Positions 17,118 through 24,620 of a DNA stretch of 64,000 nucleotides are shown here, one piece after another; position 1 is the first letter of the stretch; every line of letters starts with the position of its first letter. The DNA lies in contig CAZOWX010000007.1 in NCBI GenBank assembly GCA_964583795.1, forward strand, positions 1-64,000. The letters run 5' to 3'. Under the pieces are notes generated by a model. That model saw nothing but the letters and a program-made list of their open reading frames with translations. It was not told where the DNA came from and ran no database searches. Made by a program: the position numbers and the translations under genes. The stretch comes from JBDTME01 sp964583795. Lineage in GTDB: Bacteria > Patescibacteriota > Microgenomatia > UBA1400 > PJMF01.

Positions 17118-17146
17118 AGGATAACATGATCATTTTGGCTTCGCAA
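17118..17146 (-). promoter_or_regulatory. Promoter of the dsbA-like gene
   Basis: On the minus strand, TTGCGA (17141-17146), a 17-base spacer and TATCCT (17118-17123), with TG one base before the -10. It overlaps one copy of the direct repeat CTAGGATA...TGATC (17116-17131). Confidence 0.6.
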
Positions 17147-17231
17147 GGGGAACTCTGTGTTATGTCGTCTAGGATAGTGATCTGTCGTTAGTTATAAATT
17201 TACTGTGAGGATTTTTCTTATGCAAAATTCA

Positions 17232-17260
17232 TTGGTGTTAAAATATTTCGCCAATATCCT
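17232..17260 (+). promoter_or_regulatory. Promoter of the GT-C gene
   Basis: TTGGTG (17232-17237), a 17-base spacer and TATCCT (17255-17260). It lies inside the longer open frame that starts at 17205, which supports the later ATG at 17310 as the true start. Confidence 0.5.
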
Positions 17261-17309
17261 ATGGTATCATGCATATCATAAACGCTATTTCATCAGTACA
17301 GTACACACT

Positions 17310-18887
17310 ATGGACAGAGTCATTCGTTTTATTCAATCGTACTTGCTTATTTTTGTGTTAATCGGGATTACCGCTCCGTTTTTTTTCTGGGGTGTTGGCA
17401 AAGGATCTTTGCAACCATGGGATGAAGCGTGGTACGCATCAATCAGTAGCGAACTCTCACATCGACTGCCACTTGGAAACCCATGGTTGCTCAACTTTAA
17501 TCAAAAACCGTTCCTTGATCATCCTCCGCTTGGTTTTCAACTTGAAATGATTAGCTTTTGGTTATTTTCAGAAAGTACATTTAGTGCCCGACTCCCCTCG
17601 GTTCTTGCTGCAATTTTGAGTGTTATCTTGGCGTATAGTATTGCCGCAAAAGTAAGTTCCCGCTGGGCGGGACTGTGGGCTGCTCTTATCTTGTTTTCGA
17701 GTCGCTGGTTTTTGTTTCGAGCGCGTACCGGAAATCTAGATGTTTTACTTCTCGCAACTCAGTTGCTTGTTTTATTGTGTATAGTGCAAGTTCTCCTTCA
17801 TACAAAACCCATAAAACTAAAAAAGTTTACCTATAAGAATTTTCTACGAGTAAATTTTCCAATTTGGATATTATGGTTCAGTGTAGGAGTAAGTTTACTA
17901 GCTAAATCGCTGATTTCATTGCAGCTGCTTCCTGTCGTATCACTGACAACACTCTGGTATGCAAAAAAACGAAATTTCATCACCACAAAAAAAGAACTGA
18001 CGTTACTGTTTGGCTTTGGCTTGCTTGCAATGCTCATTCCTTTAACGCCTTGGATTGTCTCAAATGTCATGGTAAGTCGATGGACGTTTATCCAACAACA
18101 AATGAATACTGGACTCAGAGGGGAAACAGAAAAAAAAGTTTCACTCAAAATTATCTTGAAGGTTCTCAACTATTTTCATGCAGCTGTTCATCGCTGGTTC
18201 AAAATCATGATCGGCAGCAGTCTGCTCGCCATACTGCTGATGAAAAATAAAAAGCAACGAATGGTGCTGTTTGTCTTACTCGTTCATACTTTTTTTGTTG
18301 CTTTACCATACTTTCTTTCAAAAAAAACAGAGATCTGGCACTTAGTCCCCATTATTGGACCTGCTGCAATACTCGCTGGTGTTGCTATTGATTATGGTAT
18401 TGCTCAGATAAAACAATTTGTCCCAATTTCATTTTTGTTCTCATGGGTGGCAAAGCTGGCCGTCACTGGTGTGGTCGTTGCGCTCACTATTACGTCACTT
18501 CGGGATTATTGGAGTGAGTTTTTATCAATCACACCACCACCTCAAGATTTTGAAAAAATTACTTGGCACCTTGAAAAAAAATCCTTACCGCTTTACGTCA
18601 CCAGCGATGCCTATTTTCCTTCGATTGTTTACTACGCCACGCTTGATCATGCTGAAGTACGGTATTTAAGTGATAGTGATGATATTGCGTTATGTACTCA
18701 AGCAATAAAAGATAACCAACCAATCCAAGCTATCGCCAGATTTGGGGATTGGATAATGGATCGATCTGGGGAAAAATTTGTGACAGCACGAGAAGGTGAT
18801 TTAGTTTTGATTGAGATTCCGTCTGAAAAATGCACTGAGTATATTCAGGACGCTACAGCAAGAATTAACCAAACCAGAGCTTTATAA
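17310..18887 (+). CDS. GT39/ArnT-like GT-C glycosyltransferase
   Basis: About 525 residues, ten or so membrane helices. The first outer loop holds PWDEAWYASISSEL (the acidic catalytic-type motif of GT39/ArnT/PMT proteins), followed by PFLDHPPLGFQLEM. Such enzymes move a sugar from a polyprenyl-phosphate carrier to an acceptor on the outer face of the membrane. The sugar and acceptor are unknown. The C-terminal ~120 residues form a soluble outer domain. Confidence 0.83.
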   Translation: MDRVIRFIQSYLLIFVLIGITAPFFFWGVGKGSLQPWDEAWYASISSELSHRLPLGNPWLLNFNQKPFLDHPPLGFQLEMISFWLFSESTFSARLPSVLAAILSVILAYSIAAKVSSRWAGLWAALILFSSRWFLFRARTGNLDVLLLATQLLVLLCIVQVLLHTKPIKLKKFTYKNFLRVNFPIWILWFSVGVSLLAKSLISLQLLPVVSLTTLWYAKKRNFITTKKELTLLFGFGLLAMLIPLTPWIVSNVMVSRWTFIQQQMNTGLRGETEKKVSLKIILKVLNYFHAAVHRWFKIMIGSSLLAILLMKNKKQRMVLFVLLVHTFFVALPYFLSKKTEIWHLVPIIGPAAILAGVAIDYGIAQIKQFVPISFLFSWVAKLAVTGVVVALTITSLRDYWSEFLSITPPPQDFEKITWHLEKKSLPLYVTSDAYFPSIVYYATLDHAEVRYLSDSDDIALCTQAIKDNQPIQAIARFGDWIMDRSGEKFVTAREGDLVLIEIPSEKCTEYIQDATARINQTRAL

Positions 18888-18986
18888 CTCAAAACAGAGT
18901 CATTTCACAACAAACTAAATCTTGTATTAGCCACACTTTACCAGTTAATCAAGCACTCATTTTATATCGTCACCTCTCAATTGAAC

Positions 18987-19238
18987 TTACTTTGGCCAAA
19001 CAAGTTCGCCAGTAGTGGTATCAATCACCTCAATAGCACTGGTCGGACAACTTTGCGCAGAAAGTAATTTATTGTCGTCAGTATCGTTTTGGGAAATAAC
19101 CACTGCGATATTTTGCTCATTCAACTTGTAAAGTATTGAAGAAATGGCTATACACGAAGCGGCTCCAATACATTTTTCGTTAATTACTTTGACTTGGTAT
19201 TTCCCCACTTGAGCTTGTTGGGCTGGTTGATCGTTCAT
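18987..19238 (-). CDS. Ferredoxin, probably [3Fe-4S]
   Basis: 83 residues from the ATG at 19238, with AAGGAGAG upstream. Cluster ligands appear as CIGAASC and a distant CPTSAIEV. The second Cys of the usual CxxCxxC is Ala, as in three-cysteine [3Fe-4S] ferredoxins. The gene directly follows the flavin reductase (19339-20055), so the two likely form an NAD(P)H-flavin-ferredoxin chain. Partner unknown; RfbH is one candidate. Confidence 0.85.
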   Translation of the reverse strand: MNDQPAQQAQVGKYQVKVINEKCIGAASCIAISSILYKLNEQNIAVVISQNDTDDNKLLSAQSCPTSAIEVIDTTTGELVWPK

Positions 19239-19254
19239 AGATCTCTCCTTATTT

Positions 19255-19334
19255 TTAGTTTCTAGTTTAATAGTTGATAGTTTATAGTAGCAACCACCTC
19301 TAATCAATCAACTATAAACTACTAAACTATACAC
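19255..19334. repeat. Empty spacer bounded by inverted TAGTTTATAG arms
   Basis: Left arm (19255-19291) and right arm (19309-19334) are inverted word arrays separated by only 18 bases. The right arm shares ATAAACTACTAAACTATA exactly with the right arm of the S23 element at 30889-31335, and the left arms share TAGTTTCT-GTTTA. It looks like the same element without its gene. Confidence 0.8.
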
Positions 19335-19338
19335 TAAG

Positions 19339-20055
19339 CTAATAAAACTTTTCGTGATGGACTGATTCTTTTGGAATGCCTTTTTTCTCAAGTAATGCGA
19401 CGGTTTCTTCAATCATCGGCTTGTTCCCACATAAATAGTACCCTGCATCAGAAGGAAGGTCGTGGATCGATAAACAATCCGTTACGTGTCCTCTGCACAG
19501 CGGCCACTCCGCCGAGGCTTTTGATAAGGTAATGTGAAAATGAAAGTTCGGAAAAGCCCGAGATAACTCATGAAACTCTTCCTCCAAAAAAAGGTCCTGC
19601 TCAAAGCGCAACCCCCAATACAGCCAGATCTCTCTCTGATCGTTCTGGGTTTGCAGCAACCATAAAATCATTGAACGCAGTGGTGCAATCCCTGATCCTG
19701 TTCCAATAAACATCAGCGCTTTCTCTTTTTGTGCTTGCGCACCTTGAGCAAGGGTAAACATTCCCATTGGCGCCAAAAATGTAGCTTCACCTCCAAGTGG
19801 TAAATTGAGCAAATACTGGCAACCAATTCCATTGGGGGTTGTGTCGAGAATCAGCTCAAACCCATGATCTTCAGCGGGTGATGAAGCAATTGAGTATGGT
19901 CGTCTCGATGGGTTATCTGGAAAACCCAAAGAAGCGTACTGCCCAGCTTGGAATTGAAATTTATTCGGGTCCTTCATCTCAAACTGAAACCAGTAGTACT
20001 TATCAGTCAATTGTTGTCGATCGGAAAGTGCAGCTTTAACAGTTGGAATTGGCAT
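19339..20055 (-). CDS. FAD/NAD(P)H ferredoxin reductase (FNR family)
   Basis: 238 residues. The FAD-binding half has RRPYSIASSP (RxYS motif); the NAD(P) half has FIGTGSGIAPLRSM and YYLCGNKPMI, ending VHHEKFY with the C-terminal aromatic of FNR proteins. It transfers electrons between NAD(P)H and the adjacent ferredoxin. The 100-base space between the two genes contains the inverted-arm spacer. In systems with RfbH a reductase of this family (RfbI/AscD) is required; here it is detached from the rfb genes. Confidence 0.92.
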   Translation of the reverse strand: MPIPTVKAALSDRQQLTDKYYWFQFEMKDPNKFQFQAGQYASLGFPDNPSRRPYSIASSPAEDHGFELILDTTPNGIGCQYLLNLPLGGEATFLAPMGMFTLAQGAQAQKEKALMFIGTGSGIAPLRSMILWLLQTQNDQREIWLYWGLRFEQDLFLEEEFHELSRAFPNFHFHITLSKASAEWPLCRGHVTDCLSIHDLPSDAGYYLCGNKPMIEETVALLEKKGIPKESVHHEKFY

Positions 20056-20056
20056 A

Positions 20057-20293
20057 GGTTGGTTAATTAGTTTATTGGTTGCTTGGTTGGTTAGTTATTT
20101 CAGTACTATTAGTCTCTCGCAATTTTATACGATGCGACTCCACTTTTGTCATTTTAAAAAATAACACCACTACTTTTATCATAAAACAGACATTTCGTTA
20201 ATGACCGCATTGGGTAAGTACTTAAAGGACTAGGAATAACAAATCAATTTCATTATCGATGAACGAACCAACCAAGCAACTAATGAACTAACT
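20057..20293. repeat. Spacer bounded by inverted GGTTGGTTAGTT arms
   Basis: The arms at 20057-20096 and 20264-20293 are complementary around TTGCTTGGTTGGTT. The right arm overlaps the end of the DUF84 gene and supplies its last codons. About 170 bases between the arms hold no recognisable gene. Confidence 0.75.
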
Positions 20294-20780
20294 CCCTTTC
20301 CCACTCCCGTCCATACCAAAGACCCAAAGCCAACTTGGCTAAATTGGCGTATAGCTCTGTACGATCAATAAATCGTTTGGTAATGATCCCAATCATTCCA
20401 TGCTGATGTTTGATGTTTACTGATCCAGTAATCTCGTCCATCGCCGGCCCCATTTCTGCTCCTGCTTTAATTTTATCGGCTAAAACTTTTGGCAATAAAA
20501 ACCGCTCGCCATTAGCAAAAAAAGTATTTCCTTGAAGATCAATTACACATGCCCACACAGTATTCCATAACTCACCGTTTTTTTCAGTAAACACTCCTCC
20601 TTCCAAACCAATACCTAAAAATTCAGTTGTGTTTGAAAGTTGACCACTGGAAATAGAAAATTCTTGCATGCCTTTTTGCAAAGCTGCTTTGGCTCGCTCT
20701 AGCGCGCCATCTTTCGTTTCTTGATCACTCAGTGGTTGATGACTTACCCTACTATCAACTTCATAGCCTTTTACAACTGC
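20280..20780 (-). CDS. DUF84/YjjX-type inosine/xanthosine triphosphatase, 5' partial at gap
   Basis: The visible 167 residues match YjjX/DUF84 proteins, which hydrolyse non-canonical purine NTPs: VSHQPLSDQETKDGALERA, FLGIGLEGGV, MGPAMDEITG and HGMIGIITKRFIDRTELY. About 25-30 N-terminal residues are hidden in the N gap at 20781-20880, which as drawn could just hold them. The last codons (ELVH, stop) are written by a word-repeat arm. House-cleaning of damaged nucleotides is the family role. Confidence 0.87.
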   Translation of the reverse strand, partial: AVVKGYEVDSRVSHQPLSDQETKDGALERAKAALQKGMQEFSISSGQLSNTTEFLGIGLEGGVFTEKNGELWNTVWACVIDLQGNTFFANGERFLLPKVLADKIKAGAEMGPAMDEITGSVNIKHQHGMIGIITKRFIDRTELYANLAKLALGLWYGREWERELVH

Positions 20781-20880
20781 NNNNNNNNNNNNNNNNNNNN
20801 NNNNNNNNNNNNNNNNNNNNNNNNNNNNNNNNNNNNNNNNNNNNNNNNNNNNNNNNNNNNNNNNNNNNNNNNNNNNNNNN
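20781..20880. other. Assembly gap (100 N)
   Basis: Exactly 100 N, the usual placeholder for a scaffold gap of unknown size. It falls between the C-terminal end of a histidine phosphatase and the N-terminal end of the DUF84 gene, so the apparent 441-residue joined frame is not evidence of a fusion. Confidence 0.99.
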
Positions 20881-21521
20881 ATTTTTCGCACAAAAAAGTC
20901 CACACCATCACTATCGACAACCACATAACCCAGATTCTTTACCGCCCCGGGAAGCAACTGCGTACGATCTCCAACACCAACCCGAATCAAAAACTCACGC
21001 ATGATTCCACCATGACAGACGATCATCACATTTTTCCCTGGGTATGCTAACGCTGTCTCTCGCAAAAACACCTGCATGCGCGAAAACAACTCATCATTAC
21101 TTTCCACTTCACCGCCAAGTCTCATCGCCAATTGTTGCTCCTGTGTCAGGTGCTTAATTTTTTCACGTAAATTGTCCGCCATCACATTGTATTCATCATA
21201 ATTCATCCCCTCAAAAGCTCCAAAAAAACGTTCACGCAACACTTCTTGTGTTTCAATCGCAATTTGATGCTCTAAAGCTAAGATCTCCGCGGTTTCCTTC
21301 GCTCGCAATAAATCGGAAGAAAAAACAGCTGAAAAAGAAATATGTCTCAAATCATTTGCTCGCTTTTTTGCCTGTTTTTTCCCATTTGTGGTTAATTTAA
21401 CGTCAGTATGTCCGGCAAGATTCCGAGTTACATTTGATTCACTCTCACCATGCCGCACAATGTAGAAGCGACAGTACTTATTATCATCATTTTTGGTTGT
21501 TTGATTAACATTTTTTGTCAT
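20881..21521 (-). CDS. Histidine phosphatase (phosphoglycerate mutase superfamily), 3' end in gap
   Basis: About 213 visible residues from the ATG at 21521. FYIVRHGESESN carries the phospho-accepting RHG motif. VFSSDLLRAKETAEI, LRERFFGAFEGM and VCHGGIMREFL supply the other catalytic Arg, Glu and His. Such enzymes dephosphorylate sugar phosphates, nucleotides or phospholipids; a phosphoglycerate mutase activity cannot be assumed. The domain looks complete when the gap starts, so only the last residues or a linker to DUF84 are missing. Confidence 0.88.
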
Positions 21522-21547
21522 AATTTCTCTAACAAAATCAAAGTATA

Positions 21548-21682
21548 GTTGTTGAGTAGTTGTGCCTGCCTGCCGGCGAGGCAGGTTATTGGGTTGTTGC
21601 AACAAAGAAGTTCTAATCTCAACAACTTAACCACACACTGCGTCCGCCGTAGCCTTGGGCGAAGGAGGAACTACTCAACAAC
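21548..21682. repeat. 135-bp spacer with 14-bp perfect terminal inverted repeats
   Basis: GTTGTTGAGTAGTT (21548-21561) and AACTACTCAACAAC (21669-21682) are exact complements. Inside are a CCTGCC...GGCAGG palindrome and a CCGCCGTAGCC...GGCGAAGG element. The left half (52 bp) recurs at 62948-62999 with about three differences. It fills the gap between tsaC and the histidine phosphatase. Confidence 0.9.
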
Positions 21683-21705
21683 CGTGTATTTCTTGGCTCT
21701 ATCCT

Positions 21706-22275
21706 TCACAGGGAAACTAATCCTTGTCGCAAAACTTTAAAGTCTCCACCAGAGCAGTCAGCTACTGTCGATGGCGGCTGGTGTCCACACTCACCATCAA
21801 GAACAATATCAACTTTTTTCAGCAATTCTGGGTTAAGTTGTTCTCTTTCTGTAGGACTTGGCTCCCCAGCAAAGTTGGCACTCCCAGTTACTAATCCGCA
21901 ACTGAGTTGCGCAATTAATTGTTGAGTAACAGTAAAGTCTGGAAATCGCAACCCAACAGTTCCATTTTCTCCTGCAATTGCTCTAGGCACTGAGCTTTTT
22001 GCTTTTACTATAATAGTAAGTGCTCCAGGCCAATGTTTTTCAGCTAGACTCAAAGCTTGGACAGTTAACTCGCCATATTCTTGTGCCATCTTTAGAGAAT
22101 TGACCAAAATTGCCGTTGGTTTGCTCGCTTCACGCTGCTTTATTTGATAAAACTTGGTAATCGCTTGATCGCTCTTTGCACTGCATCCCATTCCCCAGAC
22201 TGTATCGGTGGGAAAGATAGCAATGCCACCGGTGCGAAGGATTTTGGAGACTTGGTTGAGGTCTGAGGTGAACAT
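21706..22275 (-). CDS. tsaC: Threonylcarbamoyl-AMP synthase (TsaC/YrdC/Sua5)
   Basis: 189 residues. IAIFPTDTVWGMGC, KQREASKPTAILV (the KxRxxxKP-type nucleotide-binding stretch), WPGALTIIVKA, VGLRFPDF and GLVTGSANFAGEPSPT are characteristic of YrdC-domain proteins. The enzyme makes threonylcarbamoyl-AMP from Thr, bicarbonate and ATP for t6A37 of tRNAs reading ANN codons. Single-domain length, without the C-terminal Sua5 extension. Confidence 0.94.
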   Translation of the reverse strand: MFTSDLNQVSKILRTGGIAIFPTDTVWGMGCSAKSDQAITKFYQIKQREASKPTAILVNSLKMAQEYGELTVQALSLAEKHWPGALTIIVKAKSSVPRAIAGENGTVGLRFPDFTVTQQLIAQLSCGLVTGSANFAGEPSPTEREQLNPELLKKVDIVLDGECGHQPPSTVADCSGGDFKVLRQGLVSL

Positions 22276-22322
22276 AGTTTCAAAGCTTGATTATTTTGAG
22301 TTATCTTACGGTATTTGACTTT

Positions 22323-22355
22323 AGGTCCTGATCCGCCCAGGGCAGACGGGATGAC
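22323..22355. repeat. REP-like palindrome, GATCC/GGATGAC family
   Basis: Begins GACTTTAGGTCCTGATC and ends CGGGATGACA, with an inner CGCCC/GGGC region. Shares the GACTTTAG-TCCTGATCCGCC arm with the reverse-oriented copy at 63034-63075. It lies between tsaC and sufU. Confidence 0.8.
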
Positions 22356-22364
22356 AAACATTGC

Positions 22365-22745
22365 TTAAGATAATGAAAGCAGTGCTCGATGAACAGCTTT
22401 AACACTGAGCATCATACACTTCTCTCTAGCTGGAGTAATGTCATCAAGTCCTAACAGTTCCAGCAAAGTATCTTGTCCGATCGCTTTCACTTCTGCCACT
22501 GTCATTCCTTTCACATGTTCTGATAACAAACTCATCGACGCAATACTCATGGCACATCCTTGACCAACCCATTTGATATCAGCAATTTTCTGTTTTGATT
22601 GATCAAGTACAATGCTTACTCGCAGCTCATCACCACACCCAACATTCGCCTCATCGCAAGAGAGCGTTTTGATTTCATTATCAAACGATCCTTGATTTCG
22701 AGGATGTTTGAAGTGATCGAGAATGATTTCTTGGTATAAGTCCAT
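22365..22745 (-). CDS. sufU: SufU/IscU-type Fe-S scaffold or sulfur-transfer protein
   Basis: 126 residues from the ATG at 22745. Ligands Cys37 and Asp39 (VGCGDE), Cys64 (GQGCAMSIAS) and Cys110 (REKCMML) match the IscU/SufU site. K-C at 109-110 replaces the H-C of IscU and is a SufU trait. Yet the Cys64-Cys110 distance is close to IscU and lacks the roughly 16-residue insertion of Firmicute SufU. It accepts sulfur from SufS, encoded just upstream, and supports SufBCD. Confidence 0.9.
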   Translation of the reverse strand: MDLYQEIILDHFKHPRNQGSFDNEIKTLSCDEANVGCGDELRVSIVLDQSKQKIADIKWVGQGCAMSIASMSLLSEHVKGMTVAEVKAIGQDTLLELLGLDDITPAREKCMMLSVKAVHRALLSLS

Positions 22746-22750
22746 TTTGT

Positions 22751-22823
22751 GTAGTTGAGTTGTTAAGTTGTTTGGTTTTGGTCGTTCGTCACAACAACTC
22801 AACCACGAACAACACAACAACTT
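22751..22823. repeat. Inverted GTTGTTGAGTTG arms between sufS and sufU
   Basis: Left words GTAGTTGAGTTGTTAAGTTG and right words ACAACTCAACCACGAACAAC face each other around a short centre. They fill the whole spacer between the sufU start and the sufS end. Confidence 0.7.
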
Positions 22824-22827
22824 CCTT

Positions 22828-24123
22828 CTATCTTCCAAATACTTCCTTCACTTTCTTCAGCGCTTTTACCAGCACATCAATGTCATCCTTGGTATTATAA
22901 ACTTGAAAACTAATTCGAGTGGTTCCTGGCCAATCAAATCGAGTGTGCAGTGGCATAGTACAGTGATGACCGCTTCTGACAGCAACTCCTTCACTATCGA
23001 GGATCTGGGCAATGTCGTGAGGATGGACGCCTTCATAAAGAAAGGCGACAGAGCCGATGCGGTCTAAAACAGTTGTTAAGTTGTTAGGTTGTTGAGTTGT
23101 TGATGGTAGTGGTCCTACAATCTTTATCTGAGAAAATTCCTGTAACTTGGCAATCGTATACTTCACTAGTTCTTGATCGTTCTTTTCAACACTGTCCATT
23201 CCCAGTTTTGATAGATAATTGCATGCTGCTGCTAAACCAACAGCAGAAGCAACATCAGGCGTACCAGCGGTAAACCGCTCTTGCGGTGATTCATGAAAGT
23301 TGGTGCGATCTTCATAGACACTTTCGATCATTCCGCCACCAAATAACCATGGTTTCATTGCATGCTCGTCAAACAGTTTTTTTCTGACCAGTAACCCTCC
23401 CACTCCCATCGGCCCCAGCATTTTATGCCCACTGAAAGAGATGAAATCAACATTGAGCTTGTGAAAGTCGATAGGCATGTGAGGAGCAGCTTGAGCACCA
23501 TCGACTAAAATAAGTGGTTGAGTTGTTGGGTCGTTGGGTTGTTGTGATCGGATAATCTGTACCAGTTTTTCAATTGGGTTCACTGTTCCTAAGGTGTTGG
23601 AGACGTACGTAAGTGCAACTAATTTCAATGTATCTTTCAACTTATCACTTTCAGTCTCCAACTTCGATAAGTCCAATCTGCCGTTTACGTCCACTTTAAC
23701 GAACTGCAAGTGCGCACCAGTGCGTTCACACACTTCTTGCCAGGGAACAATGTTGCTGTGATGCTCCATTTGGGTGGTCAAGACAACATCACCTTTTTTC
23801 AGATGATCCAGTCCCCACCCATACGCCACCGCATTAATCGCTTCAGTCGTGTTGCGAACCAACACTAACTCTTCATCATCTGCACCAAAAAAGTTGGCAA
23901 TAACTTTCCGACTATCCTCGAAGACTTGGGTACTCTCTTCTGAGAGTTGATGAACTCCTCGATGAACATTGGCGTTGTGGTTTTCGTAGTAGTTCACAAT
24001 TGCTTCAATGACCTGCCTTGGTTTTTGCGAAGTGGCCCCATTATCGAGATACACCAGTGGCTTGCCATGAATTTGCTTTGACAAAATGGGGAAATCAGAG
24101 CGAAGTGTTTGAGGATTAAACAT
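22828..24123 (-). CDS. sufS: Cysteine desulfurase SufS
   Basis: 431 residues, group II cysteine desulfurase (PLP). YLDNGATSQKP at the N-terminus, HRGVHQLSE, LVDGAQAAPH, the PLP lysine in FSGHKMLGPMG (about residue 230) and catalytic Cys in RSGHHCTMPLH (about 387). It releases sulfur from Cys for SufU/SufBCD. Two low-complexity inserts, IRSQQPNDPTTQPL and STTQQPNNLTTV, are written by the same GTTGTTGGGTTG-type words that fill the intergenic spaces. TGATAAAAT lies six bases before the ATG. Confidence 0.95.
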   Translation of the reverse strand: MFNPQTLRSDFPILSKQIHGKPLVYLDNGATSQKPRQVIEAIVNYYENHNANVHRGVHQLSEESTQVFEDSRKVIANFFGADDEELVLVRNTTEAINAVAYGWGLDHLKKGDVVLTTQMEHHSNIVPWQEVCERTGAHLQFVKVDVNGRLDLSKLETESDKLKDTLKLVALTYVSNTLGTVNPIEKLVQIIRSQQPNDPTTQPLILVDGAQAAPHMPIDFHKLNVDFISFSGHKMLGPMGVGGLLVRKKLFDEHAMKPWLFGGGMIESVYEDRTNFHESPQERFTAGTPDVASAVGLAAACNYLSKLGMDSVEKNDQELVKYTIAKLQEFSQIKIVGPLPSTTQQPNNLTTVLDRIGSVAFLYEGVHPHDIAQILDSEGVAVRSGHHCTMPLHTRFDWPGTTRISFQVYNTKDDIDVLVKALKKVKEVFGR

Positions 24124-24129
24124 AACAGT

Positions 24130-24138
24130 ATTTTATCA
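24130..24138 (-). promoter_or_regulatory. sufS extended -10 box, leaderless spacing
   Basis: TGATAAAAT on the minus strand, ending six bases before the sufS ATG at 24123. It suggests that sufS-sufU is transcribed independently of the distant sufCBD genes. Confidence 0.5.
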
Positions 24139-24157
24139 GAGTTGACGCAGATATCCT

Positions 24158-24619
24158 TTATGAAGATGTCGGATACAAGTGTCTGGTAATAATTACCGCC
24201 ATTGAGGAAATTTGCAGTAGCGTTGCTCCGAGAAAAATATTGATGGTCGAGTCCTCTAAGTGAAAATGAAACGGCGAAAAGCCCTGCAACAACACCACCA
24301 GAAACAAAGCAAACGTTTCAACAGCTAAAAACCGAAAGACCAGTGTCGCAATAGCTTTTTTTAACTCACGGTCAATCTTGCGCTGCTCCATCTCTGCTTC
24401 GAAACGTTTATCCTGTTGTGAAAGCTCTTGCTCTTCTTTGCGCTTTTTCAAATCTTCATCGACCGGAACTTTGCGAATAAGGTCATAAGGGAGCGTCGCT
24501 ACTGGAGCACTAGGAGTAGAACTCATCGAAAATAAGTGACCAGTCATCGCTTGTTCGAATCGCTTGAGCGTTTCTTTCTCAGTTTGCACTGGTGTTGCTT
24601 CATCACTCTTTCCAACCAT
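24158..24619 (-). CDS. Membrane protein coupled to an ImmA-like protease
   Basis: 153 residues: a charged N-terminal half with a coiled-coil-like segment (KKRKEEQELSQQDKRFEAEMEQRKIDRE, read as two stretches) and two C-terminal membrane helices. No named family. Its ATG begins one base after the ImmA stop (TAGCATG), so the two are a translational pair. It may be the membrane target or receptor of the protease. Confidence 0.65.
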   Translation of the reverse strand: MVGKSDEATPVQTEKETLKRFEQAMTGHLFSMSSTPSAPVATLPYDLIRKVPVDEDLKKRKEEQELSQQDKRFEAEMEQRKIDRELKKAIATLVFRFLAVETFALFLVVLLQGFSPFHFHLEDSTINIFLGATLLQISSMAVIITRHLYPTSS

Positions 24620-24620
24620 G

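Noticed and set aside
20280..21605. A single 441-residue frame joining a histidine phosphatase and a DUF84 enzyme
   Set aside because: The frame exists only because 100 N were read through; the gap size is unknown, so the two are annotated separately.
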